Shown here one piece after another: positions 50,421 to 59,775 of a stretch of 64,000 bases of DNA. The notes below the pieces were generated by a model that was given only the letters and a program-made list of their open reading frames with translations, was not told the DNA's origin and searched no databases. The position numbers and the translations under genes are program-made. Within the stretch, counting starts at the first letter, position 1; each line of letters opens with the position of its first letter. Source of the stretch: Paenibacillus sp. JJ-100 (lineage in GTDB: Bacteria > Bacillota > Bacilli > Paenibacillales > Paenibacillaceae); the NCBI RefSeq assembly GCF_948329825.1, contig NZ_CAOJCM010000001.1, positions 310,001 through 374,000 of the forward strand, read 5' to 3'.

Positions 50421-51323
50421 ATGTCAAATAAATCAACTGCACTTACACTAACCCCTGAAATTCAGGAAGCTTTCCAGCCTGCGGTGCTGGAGGTAATCCG
50501 CACATCTCTTTGCCCGACTGCATCAGATGCTGAATTCCTCTTATTCGCTCATAAAGCTGCTTCATACGGGCTCGATCCTTTTAAAAATGAAATCTTCTTC
50601 ATTAAATACGGACAGCAAGCACGTATCCAATTTGCAGCAGAAGCATACCTGTCCAAAGCCCGGGAAAAAGAAGGGTTCCAGCCGCCCGATACCCAGACAG
50701 TTTGCGCTAATGACACATTCCGAGCGAAGAAGTACAAGAATGAAAAAGGGGAAGACGAATGGGAAGTTATAGAGCACGAAGTAACCTTCCCACGCGGTGC
50801 AATCGTTGGTGCCTACTCCATCGCTTATCGAGACGGTAAACGCCCAGTAACTGTATTCGTCGATAAAGAGCACATCGCCCACATGTACACAGGCCAGAAC
50901 AAGGACAACTGGAACAAATGGGAACCGGACATGATCGGAAAGCATGCCGAGCAGCGCGCTTTGAAAAAACAGTATGGTCTTGAATTCGGAGACGATCAAT
51001 TAAACCAGCAGCCTGAATATGTGACTAATCCCTATGAACGGCGGGATGTTACAGCCGAATCTACTGAGTCTGAACCATTGAAAACTATCGCTCCAGATAA
51101 GGGTGACAAAGAAGAAACTCCTGTTGACCGCACCAAAGCACTCAAAACCCAAATCAAAGCCAAATATCAAGCTTTGGGTCTAAAAGACAAATCAGAATTT
51201 GACGCACACGCTGCTGAGTTCTTCCAAGTCAAAGGCGAAATACCAACTGAACCGGAGATCATCGCTTATCTGAAAATCATGGACCAACAAATCCAAGCTG
51301 CCGCAGATGACCTTCCCGTGTAA
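50421..51323 (+). CDS. RecT/Bet-family single-strand annealing protein
   Basis: 300 residues. Core pattern FLLFAHKAASYGLDPFKNEIFFIKYG ... MIGKHAEQRALKKQYG is that of phage Bet/RecT annealing proteins. C-terminus is a charged linker and a small helical domain. Anneals complementary single strands in phage recombination. AGGAGG ribosome site. Confidence 0.88.
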   Translation: MSNKSTALTLTPEIQEAFQPAVLEVIRTSLCPTASDAEFLLFAHKAASYGLDPFKNEIFFIKYGQQARIQFAAEAYLSKAREKEGFQPPDTQTVCANDTFRAKKYKNEKGEDEWEVIEHEVTFPRGAIVGAYSIAYRDGKRPVTVFVDKEHIAHMYTGQNKDNWNKWEPDMIGKHAEQRALKKQYGLEFGDDQLNQQPEYVTNPYERRDVTAESTESEPLKTIAPDKGDKEETPVDRTKALKTQIKAKYQALGLKDKSEFDAHAAEFFQVKGEIPTEPEIIAYLKIMDQQIQAAADDLPV

Positions 51324-51326
51324 GCC

Positions 51327-51674
51327 ATGGTCGAAATATACCGATTGAGCCCGGACTGCCAGGTATGCGGCAGAGAAATAACCGCAGGACGTGAGCAGTA
51401 CAACAGGGGTCGCAGAGTATGCGATGACTGCAAGACATCACTGGAGGCGATAGCCGATGAAAGACGGCAAGCCCGTGCAGCTCGACTTGTTCAGCAGCTT
51501 GACCGAGCCAAAGGGGCCGCCTCCGGCCCCAGTTCTAAACGGCATGTACTACGAAAAGCCCCTGACAAATTTGTATCCTACATGCTGGGGGAACGTCATT
51601 ACGAAGAACCTGCCCGGGGGTGCAAACACCCCAAGGCTTGGCAGGAACGAATTAAGAGGGAGCGGAGCATATGA
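51327..51674 (+). CDS. Zinc-finger protein
   Basis: 115 residues, CQVC (near 12) and CDDC (near 32), basic remainder. Its stop overlaps the next start (ATGA), which supports this frame over another open frame at 51457-51690. Confidence 0.55.
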   Translation: MVEIYRLSPDCQVCGREITAGREQYNRGRRVCDDCKTSLEAIADERRQARAARLVQQLDRAKGAASGPSSKRHVLRKAPDKFVSYMLGERHYEEPARGCKHPKAWQERIKRERSI

Positions 51675-52036
51675 AATCCACCAATTATAAAAGACATTTG
51701 AAATACTACTTCCAGCATTCAGACGAGATTAAATGTGTATCACGAAAAACCAAGAAATTCATCCTTGGTAAGAAATTGAACAAACGCAAGCTGAAAGAAA
51801 GATTAGCTGATGTTGTGATTACTGAAAATCCATACCCTGAACCAGCGACAATCTCAGACGACTTTTGTCCAAAATGCGGTTGTGAATCAGCTAAACACAC
51901 AGGAAACATGTCTTCTTATCCAGAGGTTTGGTCTCAGAGTTATTGCATTCGATGTGGCTTCCTTTTAGGCGAAGCGGACAATAGTCGCTGGTACAGCGCG
52001 CTTGAGTTTCCAGAACACAATTATGAGTTGCATTGA
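51671..52036 (+). CDS. Hypothetical protein with zinc ribbon
   Basis: 121 residues. Basic N-terminal half and a zinc ribbon CPKCGC ... CIRCGF (about 67-100). Function unknown. Confidence 0.6.
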   Translation: MKSTNYKRHLKYYFQHSDEIKCVSRKTKKFILGKKLNKRKLKERLADVVITENPYPEPATISDDFCPKCGCESAKHTGNMSSYPEVWSQSYCIRCGFLLGEADNSRWYSALEFPEHNYELH

Positions 52037-52045
52037 GGCGATTAT

Positions 52046-52804
52046 ATGAAGGTTGACATTATAGCTTCCGGCTCAGGCGGCAACTGCATCGCACTCACCT
52101 ACGAAAGCCGCACGATCCTGATTGACGCAGGCGTTGCCAAGACGAAGATTGCAAAGCGGCTGCTTGAATGCGGAATCCGTCCTGACCAGGTAACAGACAT
52201 TTTCATAACACATGCACACGGCGACCACATCAAAGGGCTACCGCTGGCGAACCAGTACCGTATCGATGTTTGGGCGACAGACGGAGAATGGAAAGGCATA
52301 TCTGGTGTGGACGATGAGTTGCGTTGGGTAGTTGAAACCAAGTTCGGAGAGTACGAGGTCATCGAATTAAATGGAATCTTCATTTACCCTTTCAAAACTC
52401 ATCACGATGCATATGAACCGGTTGGTTACACGGTTGAAGCATATGACGGAAGTCGTGCCTGCGTGGTCTTTGATACAGGCAAGGTTGATGAAGAAATGCT
52501 GGCTCTCATGGAGGCTCAGGTATACATCATCGAAGCCAATCACGATCCGGACATGGTAGAGGCATCAAATTACCCTATCAGCGTCCAGTCTCGTATCCTC
52601 AGCGACTTGGGACACCTGAGCAATCAGCAGACAGCGGAAGCTCTCCAGAAGCTGATCAGGGGCAAAGGAGAACGCATTTATCTTACTCACTTATCCAGTA
52701 ACAATAACAGCCCGATCCTGGCAGAAATGACTGTTAAGGCGGCGCTCCGGCAAAAAGGATTTATCGCAGGAACACATTATGAAATCGAGGTGGTCAGCAA
52801 ATGA
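52046..52804 (+). CDS. Metallo-beta-lactamase fold hydrolase (YycJ/WalJ-like)
   Basis: 252 residues. SGGNCIALTYESRTILIDAG, metal motif THAHGDHIKG, FDTGKV, EANHDP, SDLGHLSN, and a final YLTHLSSNNN. Family members include 5'-3' DNA exonucleases. Its place behind RecT suggests that it may serve as the partner exonuclease, since no YqaJ or lambda-type exonuclease is seen. Confidence 0.85.
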   Translation: MKVDIIASGSGGNCIALTYESRTILIDAGVAKTKIAKRLLECGIRPDQVTDIFITHAHGDHIKGLPLANQYRIDVWATDGEWKGISGVDDELRWVVETKFGEYEVIELNGIFIYPFKTHHDAYEPVGYTVEAYDGSRACVVFDTGKVDEEMLALMEAQVYIIEANHDPDMVEASNYPISVQSRILSDLGHLSNQQTAEALQKLIRGKGERIYLTHLSSNNNSPILAEMTVKAALRQKGFIAGTHYEIEVVSK

Positions 52805-53520
52805 ACAACGTTCAGATAAAGATTGTCGCTCCATTTAAGGCCAAGGACAAAACAGTATTCACCCCAGGCGAGAAGTACACGGCGCGCCGCATCACTCTTG
52901 GGGTACTTGATATTAAAACACCTTTTCAAATTGTTGATGGGACTCAATCCGGCTACGAAATTCCTTATAAAAACGCCATTGTCCTGAAAGAAGAAAAAAC
53001 GTACACCCATAAGCAGTATGACGAAATCCTTGCTCAACGTGACGAAGCGCTCGCGCAACTGGAGACAGTATTATCCGATCTAGCGAAGCACGGTCAGACA
53101 ATCGTGGAGCTTCAGGACGAGAGGCTTTTGTTGCTTAACACCATTGAACGTGCTGTCACTCATAACGAAATTCAGCCTTTACCCCGCGAGGTAGTGCAGG
53201 CGCTGGAAACACTCAAGCGTGACGGTGAGAACTTGGACACGGTTATCGGGTGGATGCTCATACCCAGCTATCAAGGATGCGTCAATATTATCAGTGAAAT
53301 TTCCACACTTCGAAACTATGCTTTCGAAAACGGCTGGAAACTTATCAACGGTATGATTAACGGCTACGTGGTTGAGCCGCAGCTGGAAGACCCTGCAGGG
53401 ATTGCGGAAACAGTTCTGGAGTGGTGGAAGGAACGCGACATAGATGCAAAGGAGTCAGATTTGGATAACTTGGTGGATCGGTTGAAAGGACGCATAGCAG
53501 AACAGCAAACAGTACAGTAA
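52801..53520 (+). CDS. Hypothetical protein with coiled coil
   Basis: 239 residues: N-terminal beta domain (about 1-60), coiled coil (about 66-125, EILAQRDEALAQLETVL), helical C-terminus. ATGA overlap upstream. Lies before the replication genes. Confidence 0.55.
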   Translation: MNNVQIKIVAPFKAKDKTVFTPGEKYTARRITLGVLDIKTPFQIVDGTQSGYEIPYKNAIVLKEEKTYTHKQYDEILAQRDEALAQLETVLSDLAKHGQTIVELQDERLLLLNTIERAVTHNEIQPLPREVVQALETLKRDGENLDTVIGWMLIPSYQGCVNIISEISTLRNYAFENGWKLINGMINGYVVEPQLEDPAGIAETVLEWWKERDIDAKESDLDNLVDRLKGRIAEQQTVQ

Positions 53521-53533
53521 GCAGGTGAAGTGA

Positions 53534-54343
53534 ATGGTCAGCCCACAAACCGAAAATGGTTACACAAGGCTTGCCAATGAGATTCTTGAGCATGTGGCGC
53601 GGCAAAGATTTAATGGAATTCAACGATCAATTATAGATACAGTCTGGCGGTACACGTACGGATTCCAACGCAAGTCACACTACCTAGCAACTACTTTTAT
53701 AGCTGTTGCTATAGAGGCGGATTTAAAGGGTGTGAAGGTAGAGATGCAAAGGCTGATTGACTGGAAGGTGATACAGGTGGTCAAGGAAGGTCACGGTGCC
53801 CGTCCCAGAAAAATTGCTTTCAATAAGAATTACGATGAATGGATTGTGGGGGAGAATCCTCCACCGAAAATCAAAAAAGTTACTGGTGGAGAGTCGTCCA
53901 CCGCCGTGGTGGAGAGTAGTCCACCAGTAATAGGGGAGAGTTCTCCACCTAAGAAAGAAAGAAAGAAAGTATTAAAGAAAGAGGATATAGATATGAAAAT
54001 TCCAGAAGGAAAACAGGCTTATGCAGATACGGTGTTCCTAACACCAGATCAATATGAAAAACTGTGTACTGACTTCGGAACAACGAAAGTGAATGACACC
54101 ATAGAGGCTCTGGACGAATGGCAAACGAACAAAAAGCCAAGTCAGCATAAGAAGGATCACAACAAAACACTGCGGGTTTGGATTAAGCGTGATATGGCAA
54201 AGGCTCCTCTCAAAAACAAACAACAGAAGCGAGACGAAGAAAATGCCATCCTTAATCAATTCTACGAGGAGGGAGCAGCCCGTGAAGCAAACGGAAACAG
54301 CCAGCTTCCTGGCAGTGATCAAGACCGCTTATCCCTTCTTTGA
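53534..54343 (+). CDS. Replication initiator, lambda O-like (Phage_rep_O N-terminal domain)
   Basis: 269 residues. N-terminal winged helix (TENGYTRLANEILEHVAR ... RSIIDTVWRYTYGFQRK), a repeat-coded linker (ESSTAVVESSPPVIGESSPP), A-rich basic stretch, and a C-terminal helical domain (QYEKLCTDFGTTKVNDTIEAL) of DnaD-like type. The linker DNA contains the iterons listed separately. Followed by helicase loader and helicase. Confidence 0.85.
   Translation: MVSPQTENGYTRLANEILEHVARQRFNGIQRSIIDTVWRYTYGFQRKSHYLATTFIAVAIEADLKGVKVEMQRLIDWKVIQVVKEGHGARPRKIAFNKNYDEWIVGENPPPKIKKVTGGESSTAVVESSPPVIGESSPPKKERKKVLKKEDIDMKIPEGKQAYADTVFLTPDQYEKLCTDFGTTKVNDTIEALDEWQTNKKPSQHKKDHNKTLRVWIKRDMAKAPLKNKQQKRDEENAILNQFYEEGAAREANGNSQLPGSDQDRLSLL
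53884..53949 (+). repeat. Iterons inside the initiator gene (probable replication origin)
   Basis: TGGTGGAGAGTCGTCCACC (53884), TGGTGGAGAGTAGTCCACC (53907) and a shorter GGGGAGAGTTCTCCACC (53933), each a small palindrome, followed by an A-rich tract AAGAAAGAAAGAAAGAAAG. As in lambda O, the origin seems to lie in the initiator gene. Confidence 0.7.
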
Positions 54344-54632
54344 AATCTCTGTTCCGGTAACCAAGTTGTGGCATCAAATGCTGCAGGATATGGACTACGA
54401 GGTTGCCAAAGAACGTCTCGGTCATCACATTCGAACTAGCCGTTTTGCTCCAGCCATTTCAGACATTGTTAATCAGGAAGGAACGGAGCAAACATTCTAC
54501 CAAATTCAGAGGGCTGAGGAAGAGAAATACGCTCTTGAATTGAAAGAGTACAACGAGAAGGCAGTACCGATGCCATCACATCTGAGAGAACGTTTTGAAA
54601 GGCTGGCGAAAGAGCGCCGGGTGAATGAATGA
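54282..54632 (+). CDS. Helicase loader, G39P-like
   Basis: 116 residues from GTG 54282 (GAGGAGGGA eight bases before), overlapping the initiator gene. Pattern ASFLAVIKTAYPFFEI ... LWHQMLQDMDYEVAKERL ... SRFAPAISDI matches the SPP1 G39P family that loads the replicative helicase. Stop overlaps the helicase start. Confidence 0.82.
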   Translation: MKQTETASFLAVIKTAYPFFEISVPVTKLWHQMLQDMDYEVAKERLGHHIRTSRFAPAISDIVNQEGTEQTFYQIQRAEEEKYALELKEYNEKAVPMPSHLRERFERLAKERRVNE

Positions 54633-55966
54633 GCATCGAGGCAGAACGCGCCACCCTAGGGTCACTACTCAAGCAACCTGAACTGATGGACGAATGTTAC
54701 TTGACCCCTGATGATTTCAAGGCCGATGATCGGCACCAGGTTTTAATGAAAACACTCAGGTATGCGTATGAACAATTCAACGACAAACCTAACCCATTTG
54801 ATCCGCTGGTGATGGCGAACCATTGGGGTAATGACATCATGAAAATCGGCGGAATCACTTATATCATGCAGCTTCGTGAATCGGCTGTGGGATCGAACTT
54901 TAATGAATATCAACGTATTGTACGGAATGCATCCATACAGCGTCAGGCAGTCGAGGCTATGGCTGGAGCGCTGGACGGCGGACTGGTAGACATATCTGCT
55001 ATCAAGGAACAAATGGAGCAATTGGAAGAACAGCAGGGCGCTGACAAAGCGGATGGTATGCAGAAGATGGCTGACACTCTGGAAGGTCACTACAAGGAGA
55101 TTACGAAACGCGCTACAAGAGCCGGATTGACCGGAGTAAAAAGCGCGAGTAAAGACTTCAATGACATGTCAGGTGGTCATCAAAAGCAGGATGTCACCAT
55201 TGTTGCTGCAAGACCCAGCATAGGAAAGACAGCTTATATCGTGAATGATGCTACTGCTGCCGCTCAAGCCGGATACACACCAGCTCTGTTCTCGGCTGAA
55301 ATGCCCAGCACTGATGTGGCTGAACGTTTCGTTTGTTCGATAGGAGGCATCGACAGCAAGAAGGTTAGGAACGGAATGCTTACGGAGAATGACTGGGATT
55401 CCTACGGAAAAGCAATGGACATTATCGAGAGCCTGCCGCTGTATATTGACGACACCCCGGGGATGACCATTGAATACATCTGGCGGCAGACCAAGTCTCT
55501 CAAAAAGCGGTTCCCGAATCTAATTATTTATATCGATTATCTCCAGCTGATAGAGAGCGAGAAGAAATTTACGAACACAGCAGATCGGGTCAATTATGTT
55601 TCAAAGCAGCTTAAAAAAATAGCCAGGACATTTGATATCCCGGTGGTTGCAATATCCTCTGTAGGTCGTAAATGCGAGGAGCGACAGGACAAACGACCAA
55701 TGATGTCAGATCTGCGGGAATCAGGCAACATTGAATTCGATGCTGACGTAATCATCTTCCTTTATCGTGACGATTATTATTATCCGGAAACGGTTCTCAA
55801 AGGAATTATTGAATTGATTATTGCGAAGGGTCGTAAAATCGGAACTGGCACGGTTCAAATGTTTTTTAATCGTAGAAACGGACGCTTTACCGATCTGGAC
55901 CAAGAAATGAAATATGAGTTGCAAAAGAAGGTGAGAGAGCATGCAAGGCCGGCTCATAAAAAATGA
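54629..55966 (+). CDS. Replicative DNA helicase, DnaB-type
   Basis: 445 residues: N-terminal helical domain (ERATLGSLLKQPELM), linker, RecA-like core with Walker A ARPSIGKTA (near 200), Walker B IIYIDYLQLI, motif with SSVGRK and DLRESGNIEFDADVIIFLYR. Unwinds DNA at the phage fork. Confidence 0.93.
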   Translation: MSIEAERATLGSLLKQPELMDECYLTPDDFKADDRHQVLMKTLRYAYEQFNDKPNPFDPLVMANHWGNDIMKIGGITYIMQLRESAVGSNFNEYQRIVRNASIQRQAVEAMAGALDGGLVDISAIKEQMEQLEEQQGADKADGMQKMADTLEGHYKEITKRATRAGLTGVKSASKDFNDMSGGHQKQDVTIVAARPSIGKTAYIVNDATAAAQAGYTPALFSAEMPSTDVAERFVCSIGGIDSKKVRNGMLTENDWDSYGKAMDIIESLPLYIDDTPGMTIEYIWRQTKSLKKRFPNLIIYIDYLQLIESEKKFTNTADRVNYVSKQLKKIARTFDIPVVAISSVGRKCEERQDKRPMMSDLRESGNIEFDADVIIFLYRDDYYYPETVLKGIIELIIAKGRKIGTGTVQMFFNRRNGRFTDLDQEMKYELQKKVREHARPAHKK

Positions 55967-56312
55967 TGCAGAGTATGAACGGGCTCGGGTTGCGCTGCTG
56001 GAAATGGCTGCCCGTCTGGATGATCCACTGAAAGACATGGAGCCCGATGAACGCATAAAAACTCATAAGATTTACGACCGGACAGCGGACCTTATGAAGT
56101 ATTACAGCAGAGGCCGGGATGTGGAACGCGAACCGAGATTGAGAGGTCAGTATGAAGCTGCGGGATGGGCTTATCAGGACTTCTCAAGCCCCGCTGATAC
56201 GCCTCGAATGTCACCTGAAACAAAGACATCACCAAAGACAGAAGAGGCTGCAAAACAGACGCCAGAGCCGCCAAAGACGGCATCCAAAGTGTCGTCATGG
56301 CTGGATGATTAA
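55941..56312 (+). CDS. Hypothetical protein
   Basis: 123 residues; helical first half (EYERARVALLEMAARLDDPL), Pro/Thr/Lys-rich tail (about 85-118), ending SSWLDD. Overlaps the helicase gene by 26 bases. Confidence 0.6.
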   Translation: MQGRLIKNDAEYERARVALLEMAARLDDPLKDMEPDERIKTHKIYDRTADLMKYYSRGRDVEREPRLRGQYEAAGWAYQDFSSPADTPRMSPETKTSPKTEEAAKQTPEPPKTASKVSSWLDD

Positions 56313-56324
56313 GGAGGAGAAGCG

Positions 56325-56891
56325 ATGCGCTTCATTGGAATAGACCCTGCTACCAAAACAGGATTCGTAGCACTGGACATTGACGGGAACATCTTGGAAC
56401 AGATCGAGCTGAAAGGTAAGGGACCCACCGTGAAGGGCGGCATATCAGTAGAGCAGCTTGTATCACTTGAAAATCAATTATTTAAGATGCTGGAGCCGGG
56501 CGATGAAATCATGATCGAGCAACCAGCAATGGGTACTCAAAAGGGAGTAACAACGGGGATGATACACGGTGGACTCAGAACAATTATTCATCGAAAAGGC
56601 ATGGCCTTTAATGAGATTAACCCGATCCAGACCAAGAAATATGTTTCGGTAACCGGATGGACTGGAGAGGTCGGAAGTAAACGGCGTTTGAAAGATAAAG
56701 AGAAGAAAGCAGCAGTTGCGGAAGCAGCCAAGTCACTGTTCGGTTTCACCCACAAAAGCGATAACGTCACGGACGCGTACATTATCGCCAGAGCAGCGGT
56801 CAACCTTTACCGGATGCGCGAGTATATGCCGCTGCTGGACACTGAAATATACCAAGTAGAAGTCATTGAATCGATCCTGAATAAAGAATAA
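56325..56891 (+). CDS. RuvC-like Holliday junction resolvase
   Basis: 188 residues with RNase-H-type acidic residues: FIGIDPATKTGF (Asp), IMIEQP (Glu), and DNVTDAYIIARA (Asp). Ribosome site AAGGAGGAG. Likely resolves branched DNA before packaging. Confidence 0.8.
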   Translation: MRFIGIDPATKTGFVALDIDGNILEQIELKGKGPTVKGGISVEQLVSLENQLFKMLEPGDEIMIEQPAMGTQKGVTTGMIHGGLRTIIHRKGMAFNEINPIQTKKYVSVTGWTGEVGSKRRLKDKEKKAAVAEAAKSLFGFTHKSDNVTDAYIIARAAVNLYRMREYMPLLDTEIYQVEVIESILNKE

Positions 56892-56982
56892 CACCCGGGG
56901 CTTGTGTGGTCCTGCGGCGGACAGTCACGCCCAAAATACGGAACAGACGTGCTTATTTTAGTCAGAAAGGAGCGAATCACCC

Positions 56983-57420
56983 TTGGGAACACCAATTCCA
57001 AATCGAAGAATTGAAGCTATGTCATCGGGATCTAGTGAGGTCAGACCATACAAATTGAGCCCGGAAGAGATAGCAGCATTACCTGCTACTCAGCCAATTA
57101 AACCAAACCGTAAAAAGCAGATCGGACTCGGAAATCGAGACTATATCCCAGGTCAAAGGCAGAAAGGCCGGACGATCAAAGATGAACGGATGATCAAGCA
57201 CACCCCGGTCGGCAAGGGGGTCACTGTGACGGCAAAACAGGCCAAAGCAATCATGTATCTCCTGCAACCGATTGAGGGCGGCTGGAAAGAGGATGAACTG
57301 ATTGGCGAACACGCGAACGCTCCGAATGATTGGCGGGATGAAGCAACGGCGTTGAATGGAATGCCGCTCGGAGATTTAATAAATGCCTTGTACGTAGGCA
57401 TGGACATTAAGGAGGAATAG
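56983..57420 (+). CDS. Hypothetical protein
   Basis: 145 residues, TTG start after AAAGGAGCG. Basic and Pro-rich N-terminal half, ordered C-terminal half (AKQAKAIMYLLQPIEGGWKEDEL). No family recognised. Confidence 0.55.
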   Translation: MGTPIPNRRIEAMSSGSSEVRPYKLSPEEIAALPATQPIKPNRKKQIGLGNRDYIPGQRQKGRTIKDERMIKHTPVGKGVTVTAKQAKAIMYLLQPIEGGWKEDELIGEHANAPNDWRDEATALNGMPLGDLINALYVGMDIKEE

Positions 57421-57425
57421 CGAGT

Positions 57426-57839
57426 ATGGATGATGATCAAAAACGTCGGACTTTCCAGAAGGTCAAAGCCATGTCAAAGGATACGTTTTGGTCGTGGATG
57501 AACCAGCTACACACCCGAGCTTATGCGCTTGGGATTGAGCACATGACCGATGCCATGAGCTGCCATAAGCGGATCACTAAACCCATGATCAATGAAGTGC
57601 TTCACAAAGCAGAAGAGATCCGGGAAGTGTGGGACGGACTCAAGATGGTCACGGTCGATGGCACCGAAGGGACAGAATACAAGACGGCTGACCAGATCGC
57701 ACAAGGCTTCGATTCTACAGAAGCAGCTATTTACAAGCTGACTGAACCACACATTCTGCACATTGGAGATAAAAAATTTGTAGTCCGGCCTGCGACAGAG
57801 GCTGAGATTCAGGAGGCCGAAACGAATGAACATCGCTAA
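57426..57839 (+). CDS. Hypothetical protein
   Basis: 137 residues, mainly helical, with HKRITKPMINEVLHKAEEI. Overlaps the dUTPase gene by 14 bases. Function unknown. Confidence 0.6.
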   Translation: MDDDQKRRTFQKVKAMSKDTFWSWMNQLHTRAYALGIEHMTDAMSCHKRITKPMINEVLHKAEEIREVWDGLKMVTVDGTEGTEYKTADQIAQGFDSTEAAIYKLTEPHILHIGDKKFVVRPATEAEIQEAETNEHR

Positions 57840-58368
57840 ATTGTATGAAATGCAAAAGAATCTAGATGCACGAATCATCGAGGAAAAGAATCTACGAGGC
57901 CAAGACTTGCTACCGAACACGATCCTTGCACTTCAAGTTGAGCTGGGCGAGATGGCGAACGAATGGCGCGGGTTCAAACATTGGTCTAAAGATCAGGAAC
58001 CAAGGGTGAAGGTACCCGCAACAGCATGGGGAGCACCTTACAGAAACTTGCTCCTTGAGGAATACGTTGATTGCGTCCACTTCTTCCTCAGCATCGCCCG
58101 GCAGCTTGGCCTGGATGAAACAGACCTTACTATCATTGACGACTACTTGGAAGGCAGCACAACGAATGTGCTCACTCGATTGATCTACCACACAAGTTGT
58201 CTAGGTATAGAGTTCGGCCCTTATTCAACAATCGCTTCATTCCGCATGGCCTTCAATATGTTTTTCGCTATTGGTCAGCAGCGGTTTGGGTTCACGCTTG
58301 AACAGATCGAGGCGGCATATTTGGATAAGAACAAAGTTAACCATGAGCGGCAGGCTAACGGATATTAA
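57826..58368 (+). CDS. Dimeric all-alpha dUTPase (MazG-like NTP pyrophosphatase superfamily)
   Basis: 180 residues. Metal-site motifs ELGEMANEWRGFKHW and LLEEYVDCVHFFLSIA define the dimeric dUTPase group. Hydrolyses dUTP, keeping uracil out of phage DNA. AGGAGG upstream. Confidence 0.88.
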   Translation: MNIAKLYEMQKNLDARIIEEKNLRGQDLLPNTILALQVELGEMANEWRGFKHWSKDQEPRVKVPATAWGAPYRNLLLEEYVDCVHFFLSIARQLGLDETDLTIIDDYLEGSTTNVLTRLIYHTSCLGIEFGPYSTIASFRMAFNMFFAIGQQRFGFTLEQIEAAYLDKNKVNHERQANGY

Positions 58369-58384
58369 AGGGGGGCATTGGTTC

Positions 58385-58699
58385 ATGAAACTCACTAAAG
58401 AGCAGGCAGACACGATTCAGCTTATCAAGGATGAAAGAGTAAACAGAGCATGGATCCTTGAGCAGCACGTGAAAGAACCAAGAGGTTGGGTGATTTACAG
58501 CGCACTTAATGGAATGGATCTTCACACTTTAGGCAGTGCTCTTTATGGGCTGAGTGAGGATTGGGACACATACGAATGCGAATGCGGTTTTGGTTACGCG
58601 ATCCGTCAGATACCAGACGATGAAATCGAAGAACCTGCTTGCCCACATTGTGGTGGAACGAATGCCGAGTTGCAGTTGACGCCAGAAGGATACTTGTAA
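58385..58699 (+). CDS. Small protein with C-terminal zinc ribbon
   Basis: 104 residues from ATG 58385 (GGGGGG upstream). Helical N-terminus, then CECGFGY ... CPHCGG zinc ribbon. Stop overlaps the next start (TAATG). Confidence 0.65.
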   Translation: MKLTKEQADTIQLIKDERVNRAWILEQHVKEPRGWVIYSALNGMDLHTLGSALYGLSEDWDTYECECGFGYAIRQIPDDEIEEPACPHCGGTNAELQLTPEGYL

Positions 58700-59775
58700 T
58701 GGCCGCACCCAGGCAGCTTGCACTGTTTCAAATGCAGGACTACCGACAGCACAAGAAATACCTAGACGGCGTGTTCAAGACAAAATGGGAACTAATCCGA
58801 GACCTTCATTCAGAGGGAAGAACCAAGGTATACCAGATACTTTCCTTCGGAGGCGGCACGCAGTCCTCACACCTTCTTGAAATGCACTTCCGGGGTGAGA
58901 TCCATTACGACTACATCATATTTTCGGACACCGGAGCCGAGCCGGAATTCATCCACGAGCAAATCTGGTGGTGGCAGCATCGTCAACGTCAGGTGGGCAA
59001 CACAACGCCATTCCTAGTCACACATCACAACAGCATGGAGCGAGGCTTGGAAGAAATGCTCATGCGGTACATCTACACCGATTACCAGCGGTTTCAAATG
59101 CCTGTGTACTGCAACTCAGTGAACGAGGATGGCGAGATCAAAGCAGGCGGCATGCTGCCGAGGCAATGCACCGTGGATTTTAAAATAGTTCCCGTTAAGC
59201 AGATGGCCCGGCAGATGATTTTGAAAGAGCACGGACTTGGACCAAAACAAATGATACCAAACAATGTTGGCATCATCATGGATATTGGGTTCAGCTATGA
59301 CGAGATACGCCGTATCAACACGTTCCAGTCGCCGCAATACGATTACATCAAACTGTCTTACCCACTTGTCGAAGCCGACGAGAGCACGGAGGCAAGCATT
59401 CAGTTTCTGGAGAAAAACGGATTCCCTACACGCCGAAGCCGCTGCTACCTTTGTCCGTTCAATTGTGCGGCAGAACGGGACATCGGCATGGATTGGGAAG
59501 AGATAATCGAATCAGAGCCATGGAGTTTTATAAAAGCTTGTTGGTTCGATGCTAGGCTACGAGAGGTACAGGCAACAGGGTCGAAGATCATGCGAAGTAT
59601 TCCATATTTGCATTACAGCCGCAGACCGTTATCAGAGGTGTTCGTTGAAGAGTATACGATCCTTATCGATGCATATAAGTCCACGTTGTCGCAATGGGAA
59701 GAAGAGTGGAAGCAATACATTTTCGCTAAATGGTGCGAAGGAAAGGAAGGTATGAATGCAGGAAATCATCGTTGA
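58699..59775 (+). CDS. PP-loop PAPS-reductase/DndC-like protein
   Basis: 358 residues. PP-loop ILSFGGGTQSS near residue 50, FSDTGAEPEF, then several Cys: QMPVYCNS, RQCTVDFKIVPVK, and RCYLCPFNCAAE, which could hold an Fe-S or zinc site. Family members activate substrates as AMP adducts (sulfate reduction, tRNA thiolation, DNA phosphorothioation). Directly coupled to two DNA methyltransferases, so action on DNA or nucleotides is plausible. No other dnd genes in view. Confidence 0.75.
   Translation: MAAPRQLALFQMQDYRQHKKYLDGVFKTKWELIRDLHSEGRTKVYQILSFGGGTQSSHLLEMHFRGEIHYDYIIFSDTGAEPEFIHEQIWWWQHRQRQVGNTTPFLVTHHNSMERGLEEMLMRYIYTDYQRFQMPVYCNSVNEDGEIKAGGMLPRQCTVDFKIVPVKQMARQMILKEHGLGPKQMIPNNVGIIMDIGFSYDEIRRINTFQSPQYDYIKLSYPLVEADESTEASIQFLEKNGFPTRRSRCYLCPFNCAAERDIGMDWEEIIESEPWSFIKACWFDARLREVQATGSKIMRSIPYLHYSRRPLSEVFVEEYTILIDAYKSTLSQWEEEWKQYIFAKWCEGKEGMNAGNHR

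Noticed and set aside
51457-51690. 77-residue frame overlapping the zinc-finger gene at 51327
   Set aside because: The 51327 frame has paired Cys motifs and an ATGA junction with the next gene; the alternative has a low-complexity end and no coupling. Not fully excluded.
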